Below, piece by piece: positions 7,864-15,787 of a stretch of DNA of 64,000 bases. Where the stretch lies: positions 2,480,001 to 2,544,000 of the forward strand of contig NZ_JACHJU010000001.1 in assembly GCF_014203795.1 (NCBI RefSeq). Direction: 5' to 3'. Made by a program: the position numbers and the translations under genes. The notes beneath the pieces were generated by a model. It saw nothing but the letters and a program-made list of their open reading frames with translations, did not search any database and was not told the origin of the DNA. Origin of the DNA: Streptosporangium album (lineage in GTDB: Bacteria > Actinomycetota > Actinomycetes > Streptosporangiales > Streptosporangiaceae). How positions within the stretch are numbered: the first letter of the stretch is position 1; every line of letters starts with the position of its first letter.

Positions 7864-9612
7864 TCAGACCGGACGCGCTGTCGCGTCGCGGCGGTGGGAG
7901 AGCCTGATCCTCGTCCGGGCGGGATCCCTGACGGGTTCGAGAACGATCGTGCGGGCCGTCTCGGGGATGAGACGGAGATCATGGGTGATCAGGATGGTCG
8001 TACGGCCGGACATGAGCCGCCCGAGAGGTTCCATGATCCGCGCCGCGGTGGGCGAGTCCAGTCCGGTCATCGGCTCGTCGAGGACGAGCACGGGGGCGTC
8101 GCGCAGGATCGCACGGGCGATGGCGATCCGCTGGCGCTGTCCCCCGGACACGAGCCGGCCACGTTGCCCGAGGGGGGTGTCGTATCCCCGGGGAAGCGTG
8201 CCGATGAAGTCGTGCACGTCCGCCATGACGGCGGCCCGGACGATGTCGTCCATGCCTGCGCCCGGACGGCCGTAGGCGATGTTGTCGCGCACGGTCCCGG
8301 AGAAGAGCAGGTTCTCCTGCTGGAGGATGGTGATGTTGTCACGGAGCGACCGGCGTTCCAGCTCGCGGATGTCCACTCCGTCGAGCAGGATGCGTCCGGC
8401 GGTGGGGTCGTAGAACCGCAGCAGGAGCTTGGTGATGGTGGACTTGCCCGCGCCGCTGGGCCCGGTACACACGATCAGCTCGCCCGGTCCGGCGCTGAAG
8501 GACAGATCCCGCAGCGTGGGGCCGGTCCTGTCCGGATAGGTGAAGCCGACGTCCTCGAAGTCGATCCGGCCACCGCTCCGCGCCGTCAGGGGGGCCGCCA
8601 CGTCACGGTCGGTGATGGTGGGCCGGGTCCGCAGGATCTCGATGACACGGTCGGAGCCGGCCGCCGCCTCGGAGACGGTGAGCGCGAGCTGCCCGAGACT
8701 CTGCACCGCCGGATAGAGGTAGGCGAGGTAGGCGGCGAAGGCGAGCAGCCCGCCGATGGTGAGACGCCCGGCCGCGATCTCCCATGCGCCGAATCCGATG
8801 ATGACGAGCATGCAGACGGTCTCGACGACCTGGACGACCGGGCCGTACAGGGCGGACAGCCCGGCCTGGCGGACGTTGGCCCGCAGCCAGGTGCGGCCCT
8901 CGCCGTGCAGGCGCCGGGCCTCGGCCTCCTGACGGTTGTAGGCCTGGACGAGGGACTGGTTGGCCAGGCTCTCCTCGATGACGCTGTTCATGGTGCCGTT
9001 GCTGAGCCGCGCGCGTGCGGCGGCGTCTCTGAACCTCGACGCGAACACCTTGGAGACGATCAGGAAGGCCGGAACCATCGCGAACGTCACCAGTGCCAGA
9101 TCCCACCGGATGTAGAAGGCCGCTCCGGCGAAGAAGACCACGCTGGCGGCCGTCGTGAAGAGACGCACCAGGCCGGAGCCGACCAGTTCCTCGATGGCCT
9201 CGATGTCGTCGGTGAGCCTGGCCATCAGGTCACCCAGCCGGCGGTTGTCGAAGAAGTCCGGGGCGAGCGTCTGGATATGGGAGAACACCCTGTCCCGCAG
9301 CCGCAGCAGGAAGCGTTCACCGCCCAGGGACGTGGCATAGGAACCGGTGAAGGAGGCCAGGCCCGCGGCGACCGCCAGTCCGAGCCAGGCGGACGCGGGC
9401 CCCCAGAACGCCCCGAGGTTCCCGCGGCTGAGGACCTCGTCCGTGATGAGCCCGAACAGCCCGATCGCGGCGACCTCGCAGAGAGCCGCCACGATCGCCA
9501 GCACGACGCCGGCCACGAACAGCCTGCGCATGCCACGGGTGGAGGGCCAGAACCTCCGGAGGGCCTCCCGGAGGGCGACCGCCGGTGCGACAGGGGGCGG
9601 GGAGTCCACCAC
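7864..9612 (-). CDS. ABC exporter (fused membrane and ATPase half-transporter)
   Basis: Half-transporter of the MsbA/LmrA type, about 582 aa from a GTG at 9612 preceded by GGAG. An upstream in-frame ATG at 9750 is possible but would run through the hairpin at 9657-9693. The N-terminal half has about six transmembrane helices. The C-terminal ATPase has Walker A GPSGAGKST, signature LVSGGQRQR, Walker B VLVLDEPMTG and H-loop LITHD, so it should be active as a homodimer. It follows a 30-codon leader ORF and an attenuator-like hairpin on the same strand. Substrate unknown: drug or peptide export are both plausible. Confidence 0.85.
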   Translation of the reverse strand: MVDSPPPVAPAVALREALRRFWPSTRGMRRLFVAGVVLAIVAALCEVAAIGLFGLITDEVLSRGNLGAFWGPASAWLGLAVAAGLASFTGSYATSLGGERFLLRLRDRVFSHIQTLAPDFFDNRRLGDLMARLTDDIEAIEELVGSGLVRLFTTAASVVFFAGAAFYIRWDLALVTFAMVPAFLIVSKVFASRFRDAAARARLSNGTMNSVIEESLANQSLVQAYNRQEAEARRLHGEGRTWLRANVRQAGLSALYGPVVQVVETVCMLVIIGFGAWEIAAGRLTIGGLLAFAAYLAYLYPAVQSLGQLALTVSEAAAGSDRVIEILRTRPTITDRDVAAPLTARSGGRIDFEDVGFTYPDRTGPTLRDLSFSAGPGELIVCTGPSGAGKSTITKLLLRFYDPTAGRILLDGVDIRELERRSLRDNITILQQENLLFSGTVRDNIAYGRPGAGMDDIVRAAVMADVHDFIGTLPRGYDTPLGQRGRLVSGGQRQRIAIARAILRDAPVLVLDEPMTGLDSPTAARIMEPLGRLMSGRTTILITHDLRLIPETARTIVLEPVRDPARTRIRLSHRRDATARPV

Positions 9613-9656
9613 CGGTCCGGCTCCGCTGAGCGAGGGCGAAGGCGAAGGCGGCGGTG

Positions 9657-9693
9657 AAAACGAGAACCGGCGGAGTGACCGCCGGTTCTCGTT
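9657..9693 (-). terminator. Attenuator-like hairpin between leader ORF and ABC exporter
   Basis: Perfect 15-bp stem with a 5-nt loop, followed on the minus strand by a short T-run (TTTTC). It begins eight bases after the leader ORF stop codon and ends about 45 bases before the exporter GTG. As a simple terminator it would isolate the peptide; as an attenuator it would make exporter transcription depend on events in the leader ORF. Confidence 0.75.
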
Positions 9694-9701
9694 CGATTCT
9701 T

Positions 9702-9794
9702 CTACCACCACCAGCGCCGCCGCCGCCGCCTGCATCCGCATCCGCCCCATTCAAGAGGGGCACGGTTCGTCGGGAAGATCATGTTCAGTCTCAT
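9702..9794 (-). CDS. 30-aa Cys/Arg/Trp leader peptide upstream of ABC exporter
   Basis: ORF with a near-perfect ribosome site (AAAGGAG, seven bases before ATG). The peptide begins MRLNMIFPTN and ends EWGGCGCRRRRRRWWW: two Cys, six consecutive Arg and three terminal Trp. Only about 90 bases separate its stop from the exporter start, and a terminator-type hairpin lies in between. Two readings are possible: a regulatory leader whose translation stalls at the Arg or Trp run, or the precursor of a small exported peptide. Runs of Arg are known stalling sites for macrolide-bound ribosomes (+x+ motif), which would suit a drug exporter; this is inference. Confidence 0.6.
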   Translation of the reverse strand: MRLNMIFPTNRAPLEWGGCGCRRRRRRWWW

Positions 9795-9877
9795 GGATTA
9801 TCTCCTTTGGGCCGACTTTCGTGCGGTTACCAATATCGACCATATCATCCATATCGACACAAATCGCTAAATTCGGA

Positions 9878-9902
9878 ATCCGTTAAAGACGCTTTAACGG
9901 AT
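9878..9902. promoter_or_regulatory. 25-bp palindrome upstream of the leader ORF
   Basis: Perfect 11-bp arms (ATCCGTTAAAG and its complement) around ACG, extended by further imperfect pairing to about 9874-9909. It lies about 85 bp upstream of the leader ATG in AT-rich DNA and could be a repressor operator. The rest of 9795-10170 shows no convincing gene. Confidence 0.5.
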
Positions 9903-10170
9903 CATTCCGATAACCCGCGGAATCGAAAACAGCGCGTTTCTCTTGATTGCACCATGGAACCCCAACAGGAGCCCTATCTGCGGAGATGCCCCCAAAGCCC
10001 GCCCCAGCGCAATCCCACGAGAAGACCGGAATGGCCAACGAGACGGCAACCGGCACGTGCGAGACTCCTCCCTCCGGGAGGGTGCATAAATTTTCCATAA
10101 AAACCATAGAGACGGCGGGCCGGCAAACGCCGAGTAAATCACGTTGACATGTCTGGGTATGAGGAAACAC

Positions 10171-10202
10171 CGCGAGCCCGCTCCCTCGGGAGCGGGCTCG
10201 CG
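10171..10202 (-). terminator. Terminator of the bkd operon
   Basis: Near-perfect 15-bp GC-rich stem just past the E2 stop codon, transcribed on the minus strand. Confidence 0.8.
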
Positions 10203-10213
10203 TTCTCTCGCCG

Positions 10214-11614
10214 TCAGTTCCAGGCGAGCATGCGCAGCGGGTCTTCCAGCATGGCGCCGACGTCGCGCAGGAAAAGCGAGCCGAGCTCCCCGTCCACGAC
10301 CCGGTGGTCGAAGGAGAGCGCCAGCGTGCACACCCTGCGGGGCACGATCTGTCCGTCCACCACCCATGGCATGTCCCTGACCTGGCCGAAGGCCAGGATC
10401 GCCGACTCGCCCTGGTTGAGGATCGGCGTGCCCGCGTCCACTCCGAACACGCCCACATTCGTGATCGTGATCGTGCCCCCGGCCATCTCGGCGGGCTGGG
10501 TACGGCCGGCCCTGGCGGTCTCGGCGAGGGCGCCGAGGGCCTTGGCCAGGTCCGGGAGGGAGAGGGCGTGGGCATCTTTGACATTGGGGACGAGCAGGCC
10601 ACGCGGGGTCGCCGCCGCGATGCCCAGGTTCACGTAGTGCTTGACCACGATCTCCTGCGTGACCTCGTCCCACATCGAGTTGATCATCGGATGGCGCCGG
10701 GCGGCGACGAGCACCGCCTTCGCCACCAGGAGCAGCGGCGAGACCTTGACCTCGGCGAAGTCGGGGAGCTGCCGTAGGCGGACGACCGCGTCCATGGTCG
10801 CGGTCACGTCCACCTGGAGGAACTCGGTGACGTGCGGCGCGGTGAACGCGGAGGCCACCATCGCCTGCGCGGTCGCCTTCCGCACGCCCTTGACGGGGAT
10901 CCGCTCCTCATGTGCCGGTACGGCTTGCACCACGGCGGGAGAGGAGACCGTCCCGACCGCCGCGTGGACGTCGTCCCGGGTGATCGAGCCCTGCGGGCCG
11001 GTCCCGGTGAGTTCCGTGAGGTCCACCCCGAGGTCCTTGGCCAGCTTCCGCACGGGAGGTTTGGCCAGTGCCGCCCCCCGCGCCGGACGCACGGCGGTGA
11101 CCGGCTCGCTCCCCCGGGAGGGCGGCGGAGCGTCTTCCCCGACGGAGCCCCCGGCCCCGGCAGCCTCCCGGACGGACCGCGGGACGGTGGACGGGTCGGA
11201 CGGCGCGGCGGGCGCCTGAAGGGCCGACGCCTTGCGGGGACGGCGCTTGGCGGTGCCCATCTTGACGCCGTAGCCCACCAGAACAGGCTGGCGTTCCTCC
11301 TTGGGGACCGCCGGGACCATGTCGTCGGCCAGGGCCTCCACGCGGTCGGGCACAGGCGCGGCGGCCGGGGCGGGAGCGGTGCCGTCGTCGACGGAGATGA
11401 TCGGCCGGCCGACGTCCACGGTCTCGCCCTCGTCGGCCATCAGGGCCGCCACCACTCCGTCGAACGGGCAGGGCAGCTCGACGACGGCCTTCGCCGTCTC
11501 GATCTCCACGATGATCTGGTTGACCTTGACCGGGTCGCCGACCTTCACGTGCCAGCGGACGATCTCGGCCTCGGTCAGGCCCTCGCCCACGTCGGGGAGC
11601 TCGAACTCCTTCAT
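10214..11614 (-). CDS. bkdC: Branched-chain 2-oxoacid dehydrogenase E2 (dihydrolipoyl acyltransferase)
   Basis: 466-aa E2 core of the branched-chain 2-oxoacid dehydrogenase complex, transferring acyl groups from lipoate to CoA. An N-terminal lipoyl domain (residues 1-78) carries the lipoyl lysine in EIETAKAVVEL. A Pro/Ala-rich linker follows, then an E3/E1-binding domain (VRKLAKDLGVDLTELTGTG, near 190-225). The catalytic domain ends with the SFDHRVVDG active-site motif. Third gene of the operon, 14 bp after the E1-beta stop. No E3 gene is present here, so a shared dihydrolipoamide dehydrogenase is expected elsewhere. Confidence 0.92.
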   Translation of the reverse strand: MKEFELPDVGEGLTEAEIVRWHVKVGDPVKVNQIIVEIETAKAVVELPCPFDGVVAALMADEGETVDVGRPIISVDDGTAPAPAAAPVPDRVEALADDMVPAVPKEERQPVLVGYGVKMGTAKRRPRKASALQAPAAPSDPSTVPRSVREAAGAGGSVGEDAPPPSRGSEPVTAVRPARGAALAKPPVRKLAKDLGVDLTELTGTGPQGSITRDDVHAAVGTVSSPAVVQAVPAHEERIPVKGVRKATAQAMVASAFTAPHVTEFLQVDVTATMDAVVRLRQLPDFAEVKVSPLLLVAKAVLVAARRHPMINSMWDEVTQEIVVKHYVNLGIAAATPRGLLVPNVKDAHALSLPDLAKALGALAETARAGRTQPAEMAGGTITITNVGVFGVDAGTPILNQGESAILAFGQVRDMPWVVDGQIVPRRVCTLALSFDHRVVDGELGSLFLRDVGAMLEDPLRMLAWN

Positions 11615-11628
11615 CGTTCCTCTCCCTC

Positions 11629-12612
11629 TCAGAACCTGAACGCGCGGTCGACGGCGTCGAGGACCCGGTCCAGATCGGGCAGGTAGTAATCCTCCAGTCT
11701 GGAGGGCGGGTAGGGCGTGGACGGCCCGCCGACGCGCAGCACCGGGGCCTCCAGGTTGTAGAAACACTTCTCGGTGACCCGGGCGGCCACCTCGGCGCCG
11801 AAGCCGTTGTAGACCGGCGCCTCGTGCACCACGACGCAGCGCCCGGTCCTGCGGACCGACTCGGTGACCCGGGCGACGTCCAGCGGGTTGAGCGAGCGCA
11901 GGTCCACGACCTCCAGGGACCGGCCGTCCTCCTCGGCCGCCGCCGCGGCCTCCAGGCAGATCTTCACCATCGGCCCGTAGGCGATCAGGGTGAGGTCCGT
12001 GCCGGGCCGTACGATCTGGGCACGGTCGAAGGGCGTCCAGCCGGCGGAGTCCGCGGAGGTGTCCACCTCGGCCTTCTCCCAGTAGCGGCGCTTGGGCTCG
12101 AAGAAGACGACGGGGTCGTCGCAGCGGATCGCCTGCTGGATCATCGTGTAGGCGTCGACCGGGTTGGAACACGCCACGACCCGCAGGCCGCCGGTGTGCG
12201 TGAAGTAGGCCTCGGGCGACTCGCTGTGGTGCTCCACGGCGCCGATGCCACCGCCGCACGGGATCCGCACCACGACCGGCAGCTTCAGCTTCCCCAGCGA
12301 CCGCAGCGGCATCTTGGCCAGCTGGGTGATGATCTGGTCGGCGGCGGGGAAGACGAACCCGTCGAACTGGATCTCGCATACCGGGCGGTATCCCCGGAGC
12401 GCGAGGCCGATCGCCGTGCCGATGATGCCCGACTCGGCCAGCGGGGTGTCGATGACCCGTTGCTCGCCGAAGTCCTTCTGCAGCCCGTCGGTGACGCGGA
12501 ACACGCCACCGAGCTTGCCCACGTCCTCGCCCATGATGAGGACCTTGGGGTCGTCCTCCATGGCCTTGCGCATGCCCTCGTTGAGCGCCTTCGCCAGCGT
12601 GAGAGTCGTCAT
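11629..12612 (-). CDS. bkdB: Branched-chain 2-oxoacid dehydrogenase E1 beta
   Basis: 327-aa beta subunit of the thiamine-diphosphate E1 component. It starts MTTLTLAKALNEGM and contains MGEDVGKLGGVFRVT, DTPLAESGIIG and CGGGIGAVEHHSES, characteristic of the family. The ATG overlaps the E1-alpha stop codon (ATGA), giving translational coupling and 1:1 synthesis. Confidence 0.93.
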   Translation of the reverse strand: MTTLTLAKALNEGMRKAMEDDPKVLIMGEDVGKLGGVFRVTDGLQKDFGEQRVIDTPLAESGIIGTAIGLALRGYRPVCEIQFDGFVFPAADQIITQLAKMPLRSLGKLKLPVVVRIPCGGGIGAVEHHSESPEAYFTHTGGLRVVACSNPVDAYTMIQQAIRCDDPVVFFEPKRRYWEKAEVDTSADSAGWTPFDRAQIVRPGTDLTLIAYGPMVKICLEAAAAAEEDGRSLEVVDLRSLNPLDVARVTESVRRTGRCVVVHEAPVYNGFGAEVAARVTEKCFYNLEAPVLRVGGPSTPYPPSRLEDYYLPDLDRVLDAVDRAFRF

Positions 12613-13700
12613 CCCTCGAAACCCTCCAGGTAGGTGGCGAACTCGGCGCGCTCTGAATCCATCAGCCCGTGCGGCTCCGCGTAGACATGGTCGAAGATGG
12701 CCAGCGGCTCGGGGTCGGGCAGTGCGAGACAGCGCTTGCGGACGTCCCCGCCGAGTTCGTCGGCCTCGGCGTCGATCGCGTCGAAGAAGTCCTGGTCGGC
12801 GATCTGGTTCTTGAACATGTAGGCGCGTACCCGCTCGATCGGGTCCTTGAGCTTCCACGCCTCGAGTTCGCCCGCCACCCGGTAACGGGTCGGGTCGTCG
12901 GCGGTGGTGTGCGCGCCCATCCGGTAGGTGAAGGCCTCGATCAGCATCGGGCCCTGCCCGGACCTGGCGTCGGCCAGCGCCTTACGGGTGACCGCGAGGC
13001 AGGCGAAGACGTCGTTGCCGTCGACCCGGACGCCGGGGAAGCCGAACCCGCTCGCCCGGCGGTACAGCGGGATGCGGGACTGCTTCTCCAACGGCTCGGA
13101 GATGGCCCACTGGTTGTTCTGGCAGAAGAAGACCACGGGCGCGTTGAACACCGATGCCCAGATGAACGACTCGTTCACGTCTCCCTGGGAGGTCGCGCCG
13201 TCACCGAAGTAGACGATCGTGGCGGCCTCGGCGCTGTCGCGCTGGACGCCCATGGCGTAGCCGACCGCGTGCAGGGTCTGGCTGCCGATCACGATCGTGT
13301 ACAGGTGGAAGTTGTGCTCGGCCGGGTCCCAGCCGCCGTGGTTGACGCCGCGGAACATGCCGAGCAGGTTCACCGGGTCCACGCCCCGGCACCAGGCCAC
13401 ACCGTGCTCGCGGTAGGTCGGGAAGGCCATGTCGGCCTCGGTCAGCGCCCGGCCCGAGCCGATCTGCGCGGCCTCCTGGCCGAGCAGGGAGGCCCAGATG
13501 CCCAGCTCGCCCTGGCGTTGCAGGGCCACGGCCTCCAGATCGACGCGGCGGACCAGGACGAGGTCCCGGTAGAGCCCGCGGATCTCCTCGGGCGTCAGAT
13601 CGATGTCGTAATCGGGATGCTCGACCCGTTCCCCTTCGGGGGTAAGCAACTGGACGAGCTCCGAAGGTGCTTCCGCACCATGAGGGGCCTCGGCTGTCAC
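12609..13700 (-). CDS. bkdA: Branched-chain 2-oxoacid dehydrogenase E1 alpha
   Basis: 363-aa alpha subunit, carrying out ThDP-dependent decarboxylation of 2-oxo acids derived from Val, Leu and Ile. The ThDP motif is visible (GDGATSQGD to CQNNQWAIS), as is the YRMGAHTTADDPTRYR loop. The GTG at 13700 is preferred because AGGAG lies six bases before it and the upstream residues are not family-like. First gene of bkdABC; the 286 bp to divergent purS should contain both promoters. With the valine dehydrogenase at 26.5 kb it links amino acid breakdown to branched acyl-CoA primers. Confidence 0.92.
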   Translation of the reverse strand: MTAEAPHGAEAPSELVQLLTPEGERVEHPDYDIDLTPEEIRGLYRDLVLVRRVDLEAVALQRQGELGIWASLLGQEAAQIGSGRALTEADMAFPTYREHGVAWCRGVDPVNLLGMFRGVNHGGWDPAEHNFHLYTIVIGSQTLHAVGYAMGVQRDSAEAATIVYFGDGATSQGDVNESFIWASVFNAPVVFFCQNNQWAISEPLEKQSRIPLYRRASGFGFPGVRVDGNDVFACLAVTRKALADARSGQGPMLIEAFTYRMGAHTTADDPTRYRVAGELEAWKLKDPIERVRAYMFKNQIADQDFFDAIDAEADELGGDVRKRCLALPDPEPLAIFDHVYAEPHGLMDSERAEFATYLEGFEG

Positions 13701-13987
13701 GTGCCGCTCCTGTGTGCTCGGGGCCGCCCGGATGGGTTCGCCATCCGTGTCCGGCCGATCAGCGACGCATCCGATCCGTTTGGTGGTGGTTCGTATGCTT
13801 TTGAGGACATCGTGGCAGAGGTCACACACCTGTGCGCAAGACCTGGCCCGGCATCCATACGCTCCTCGTTCCCGCTGAACCCCTCTTTACCCTCGCACGT
13901 GGGGTGTCCGGACCCGGCGACGAACTGCCGGAGAAGCCCGTTACGCTTGAGACGCCGAACGTCCCCGCTGCAACCAGGAGGAACACC

Positions 13988-14233
13988 GTGGCGCGCGTCA
14001 TCGTCGACGTCATGCTGAAGCCCGAGATTCTCGACGCGCAGGGCCAGGCGATCGCCCGCGCGCTCCCTCGGCTCGGCTTCTCCGGTGTCTCAGCGGTACG
14101 GCAGGGCAAGCGGTTCGAGGTGGAGATCGAGGGTCCCGCCGACGAGGCCGCGCTTTCGGACGTCCGGAAGATGGCCGAAACCCTGCTGGCCAACACCGTG
14201 ATCGAGGACTACACGGTGACTGTGGAGTCGTAG
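13988..14233 (+). CDS. purS: Phosphoribosylformylglycinamidine synthase subunit PurS
   Basis: 81-aa small subunit bridging PurL and PurQ in the fourth step of purine synthesis. It starts at a GTG 8 bases after AGGAGG (protein MARVIVDVMLKPEILDAQGQ) and contains the typical GFSGVSAVRQGKRFEVEI core. In many actinobacteria purS is directly followed by purQ; here an RsbW-like ATPase gene lies between them. Confidence 0.93.
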   Translation: MARVIVDVMLKPEILDAQGQAIARALPRLGFSGVSAVRQGKRFEVEIEGPADEAALSDVRKMAETLLANTVIEDYTVTVES

Positions 14234-14403
14234 ACCGTCACATATCACGCAGGAAATTTCCTTACGTCGGGCTAAATGCCACTCCGGATGTGCCGGAATC
14301 CCACAGCTTGACCAACACTAAATAACATCAAGGTTATTTTGCGGTTAGCCCGGATTCTGCGGGGAAACCTTGACAGGGTGACGTCTGGCCCGGGAGGGAT
14401 CCG

Positions 14404-14844
14404 GTGGATATCGAGTTCGCGTTGGCTCTGCCGAGGGAGGCCATCGGCATTCCGATGGTCCGCAGGGCGTTGGGCGACTCTTTACGGTCGCTCGGCGTCA
14501 CCGAGGACTGCGTGTCCGACATCCTGCTCGCGGTCACCGAGGCGTGTGCCAACGCGGTGCGCCACGGCGGCCCCGCCAACCGCTACGAGGTCGAGGCGGC
14601 GATCGGCAACGGCCGCTGCGACGTCCGCATCATCGACAACGGCCACGGCCTCATGAGGGTGCCTGAGCAGTATCCCCCGGCGGACACCGAGAACGGCCGG
14701 GGCATCCTCATCATGCAGGCCGTGGTGGACGAGATCAGCTTCGACATCGCGCCCGGCCGGGGCACCACCGTGCACCTGCGCAAGCACCTCGACTGGGACG
14801 ACGACGCCGCCTTCCTCCGCCGCCCGATGCTCGCCGCCGTGTGA
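14404..14844 (+). CDS. RsbW/SpoIIAB-like ATP-binding anti-sigma-type kinase
   Basis: 146-aa GHKL-fold protein. The N-box is AVTEACANAVRHG, the G1 box IIDNGHGL and the G2 box GRGILIMQAVVDE. Such proteins bind anti-sigma-factor antagonists or sigma factors and phosphorylate STAS partners, but no sigma, STAS or PP2C gene is adjacent. GTG start after GGGAGG. It lies between purS and purQ in the same direction and has its own AT-rich upstream region. Confidence 0.85.
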   Translation: MDIEFALALPREAIGIPMVRRALGDSLRSLGVTEDCVSDILLAVTEACANAVRHGGPANRYEVEAAIGNGRCDVRIIDNGHGLMRVPEQYPPADTENGRGILIMQAVVDEISFDIAPGRGTTVHLRKHLDWDDDAAFLRRPMLAAV

Positions 14845-15080
14845 CCCTCTCCCCGCCGCCGCCACCGCTTGGTCCCGTCTCCCCCCGGGTCCCCTCGGCC
14901 TGACCGGCACTGTGCGATCCTCCAACTCACCGACCGGTTCCGCCGGGGTGAGCTGTGCGTTCCGAAGGCTCCGCGTGTCACCTCCCGTCCGGGAGCGGAT
15001 AGCCTGGGCACACCGCCGCAGACCGTCGTCCGATGTGTGAGACGGCGGCGCGGTGCTCGTTTGTGGAGGGGAACGCTGTC

Positions 15081-15764
15081 ATGAGTGCTGCCCGCGTGGG
15101 CGTCGTCACTTTTCCCGGAACTCTTGACGATCAGGACGCGGCCCGCGCCGTGCGGCACGCGGGCGGCGAAGCCGTCCCGCTGTGGCACGCGGATCCCGAT
15201 CTCAAAAGTGTGGACGCGGTCTTCCTGCCAGGCGGGTTCTCCTACGGGGACTACCTGCGGTGCGGGGCGATCTCCAGGTTCGCCCCTCTGATGGAGGAGC
15301 TGATCCCCGCCGCCAGGGCCGGGCTCCCCGTTCTGGGCACCTGCAACGGCTTCCAGATCCTCTGTGAGGCCCACCTGCTGCCCGGGGCGCTGATGCGCAA
15401 CGCCGGGCTGCACTATGTCTGCCGTGACCAGGGCATCCGGGTGGAGAACACCGCCACCCCGTGGACGTCGGACTTCACCGAGGGCCAGGAGATCGTCCTG
15501 CCGGTCAAGCACGGCGAGGGCCGCTACGTCGCCGACGAGGCGACCCTGAGCGCGCTCGAGGCGGGTGGCCAGGTCGTCTTCCGCTATGCCGGAGGCAACC
15601 CCAACGGCTCCCTGAACGACATCGCGGGGATCCGCAACGAGGCGGGGAACATCGTCGGCCTCATGCCGCACCCCGAGCACGCGGTCGAGGACCTCACCGG
15701 CGCTCCGAGCACGGACGGCCGCGGATTCTTCTCCTCCATCCTGAAGAAGCTGGTGAACCTGTGA
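15081..15764 (+). CDS. purQ: Phosphoribosylformylglycinamidine synthase subunit PurQ
   Basis: 227-aa class-I glutaminase supplying ammonia to PurL. The nucleophile cysteine is in GTCNGFQIL, with [13 protein letters not shown] upstream and the His/Glu dyad in MPHPEHAVE. Its stop codon overlaps a GTG that could start purL. The 237 bp upstream show no gene. Confidence 0.95.
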   Translation: MSAARVGVVTFPGTLDDQDAARAVRHAGGEAVPLWHADPDLKSVDAVFLPGGFSYGDYLRCGAISRFAPLMEELIPAARAGLPVLGTCNGFQILCEAHLLPGALMRNAGLHYVCRDQGIRVENTATPWTSDFTEGQEIVLPVKHGEGRYVADEATLSALEAGGQVVFRYAGGNPNGSLNDIAGIRNEAGNIVGLMPHPEHAVEDLTGAPSTDGRGFFSSILKKLVNL

Positions 15765-15787
15765 GCGAGCGACCCGGCAAGGGCCCC

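Noticed and set aside
7693..9657. 654-codon + strand frame across the ABC exporter
   Set aside because: It is the complement of the exporter gene, whose Walker and signature motifs are intact on the minus strand.
9903..10140. Minus-strand ORF of about 70 codons upstream of the leader peptide
   Set aside because: No ribosome site, no family resemblance, and it runs into the 25-bp palindrome.
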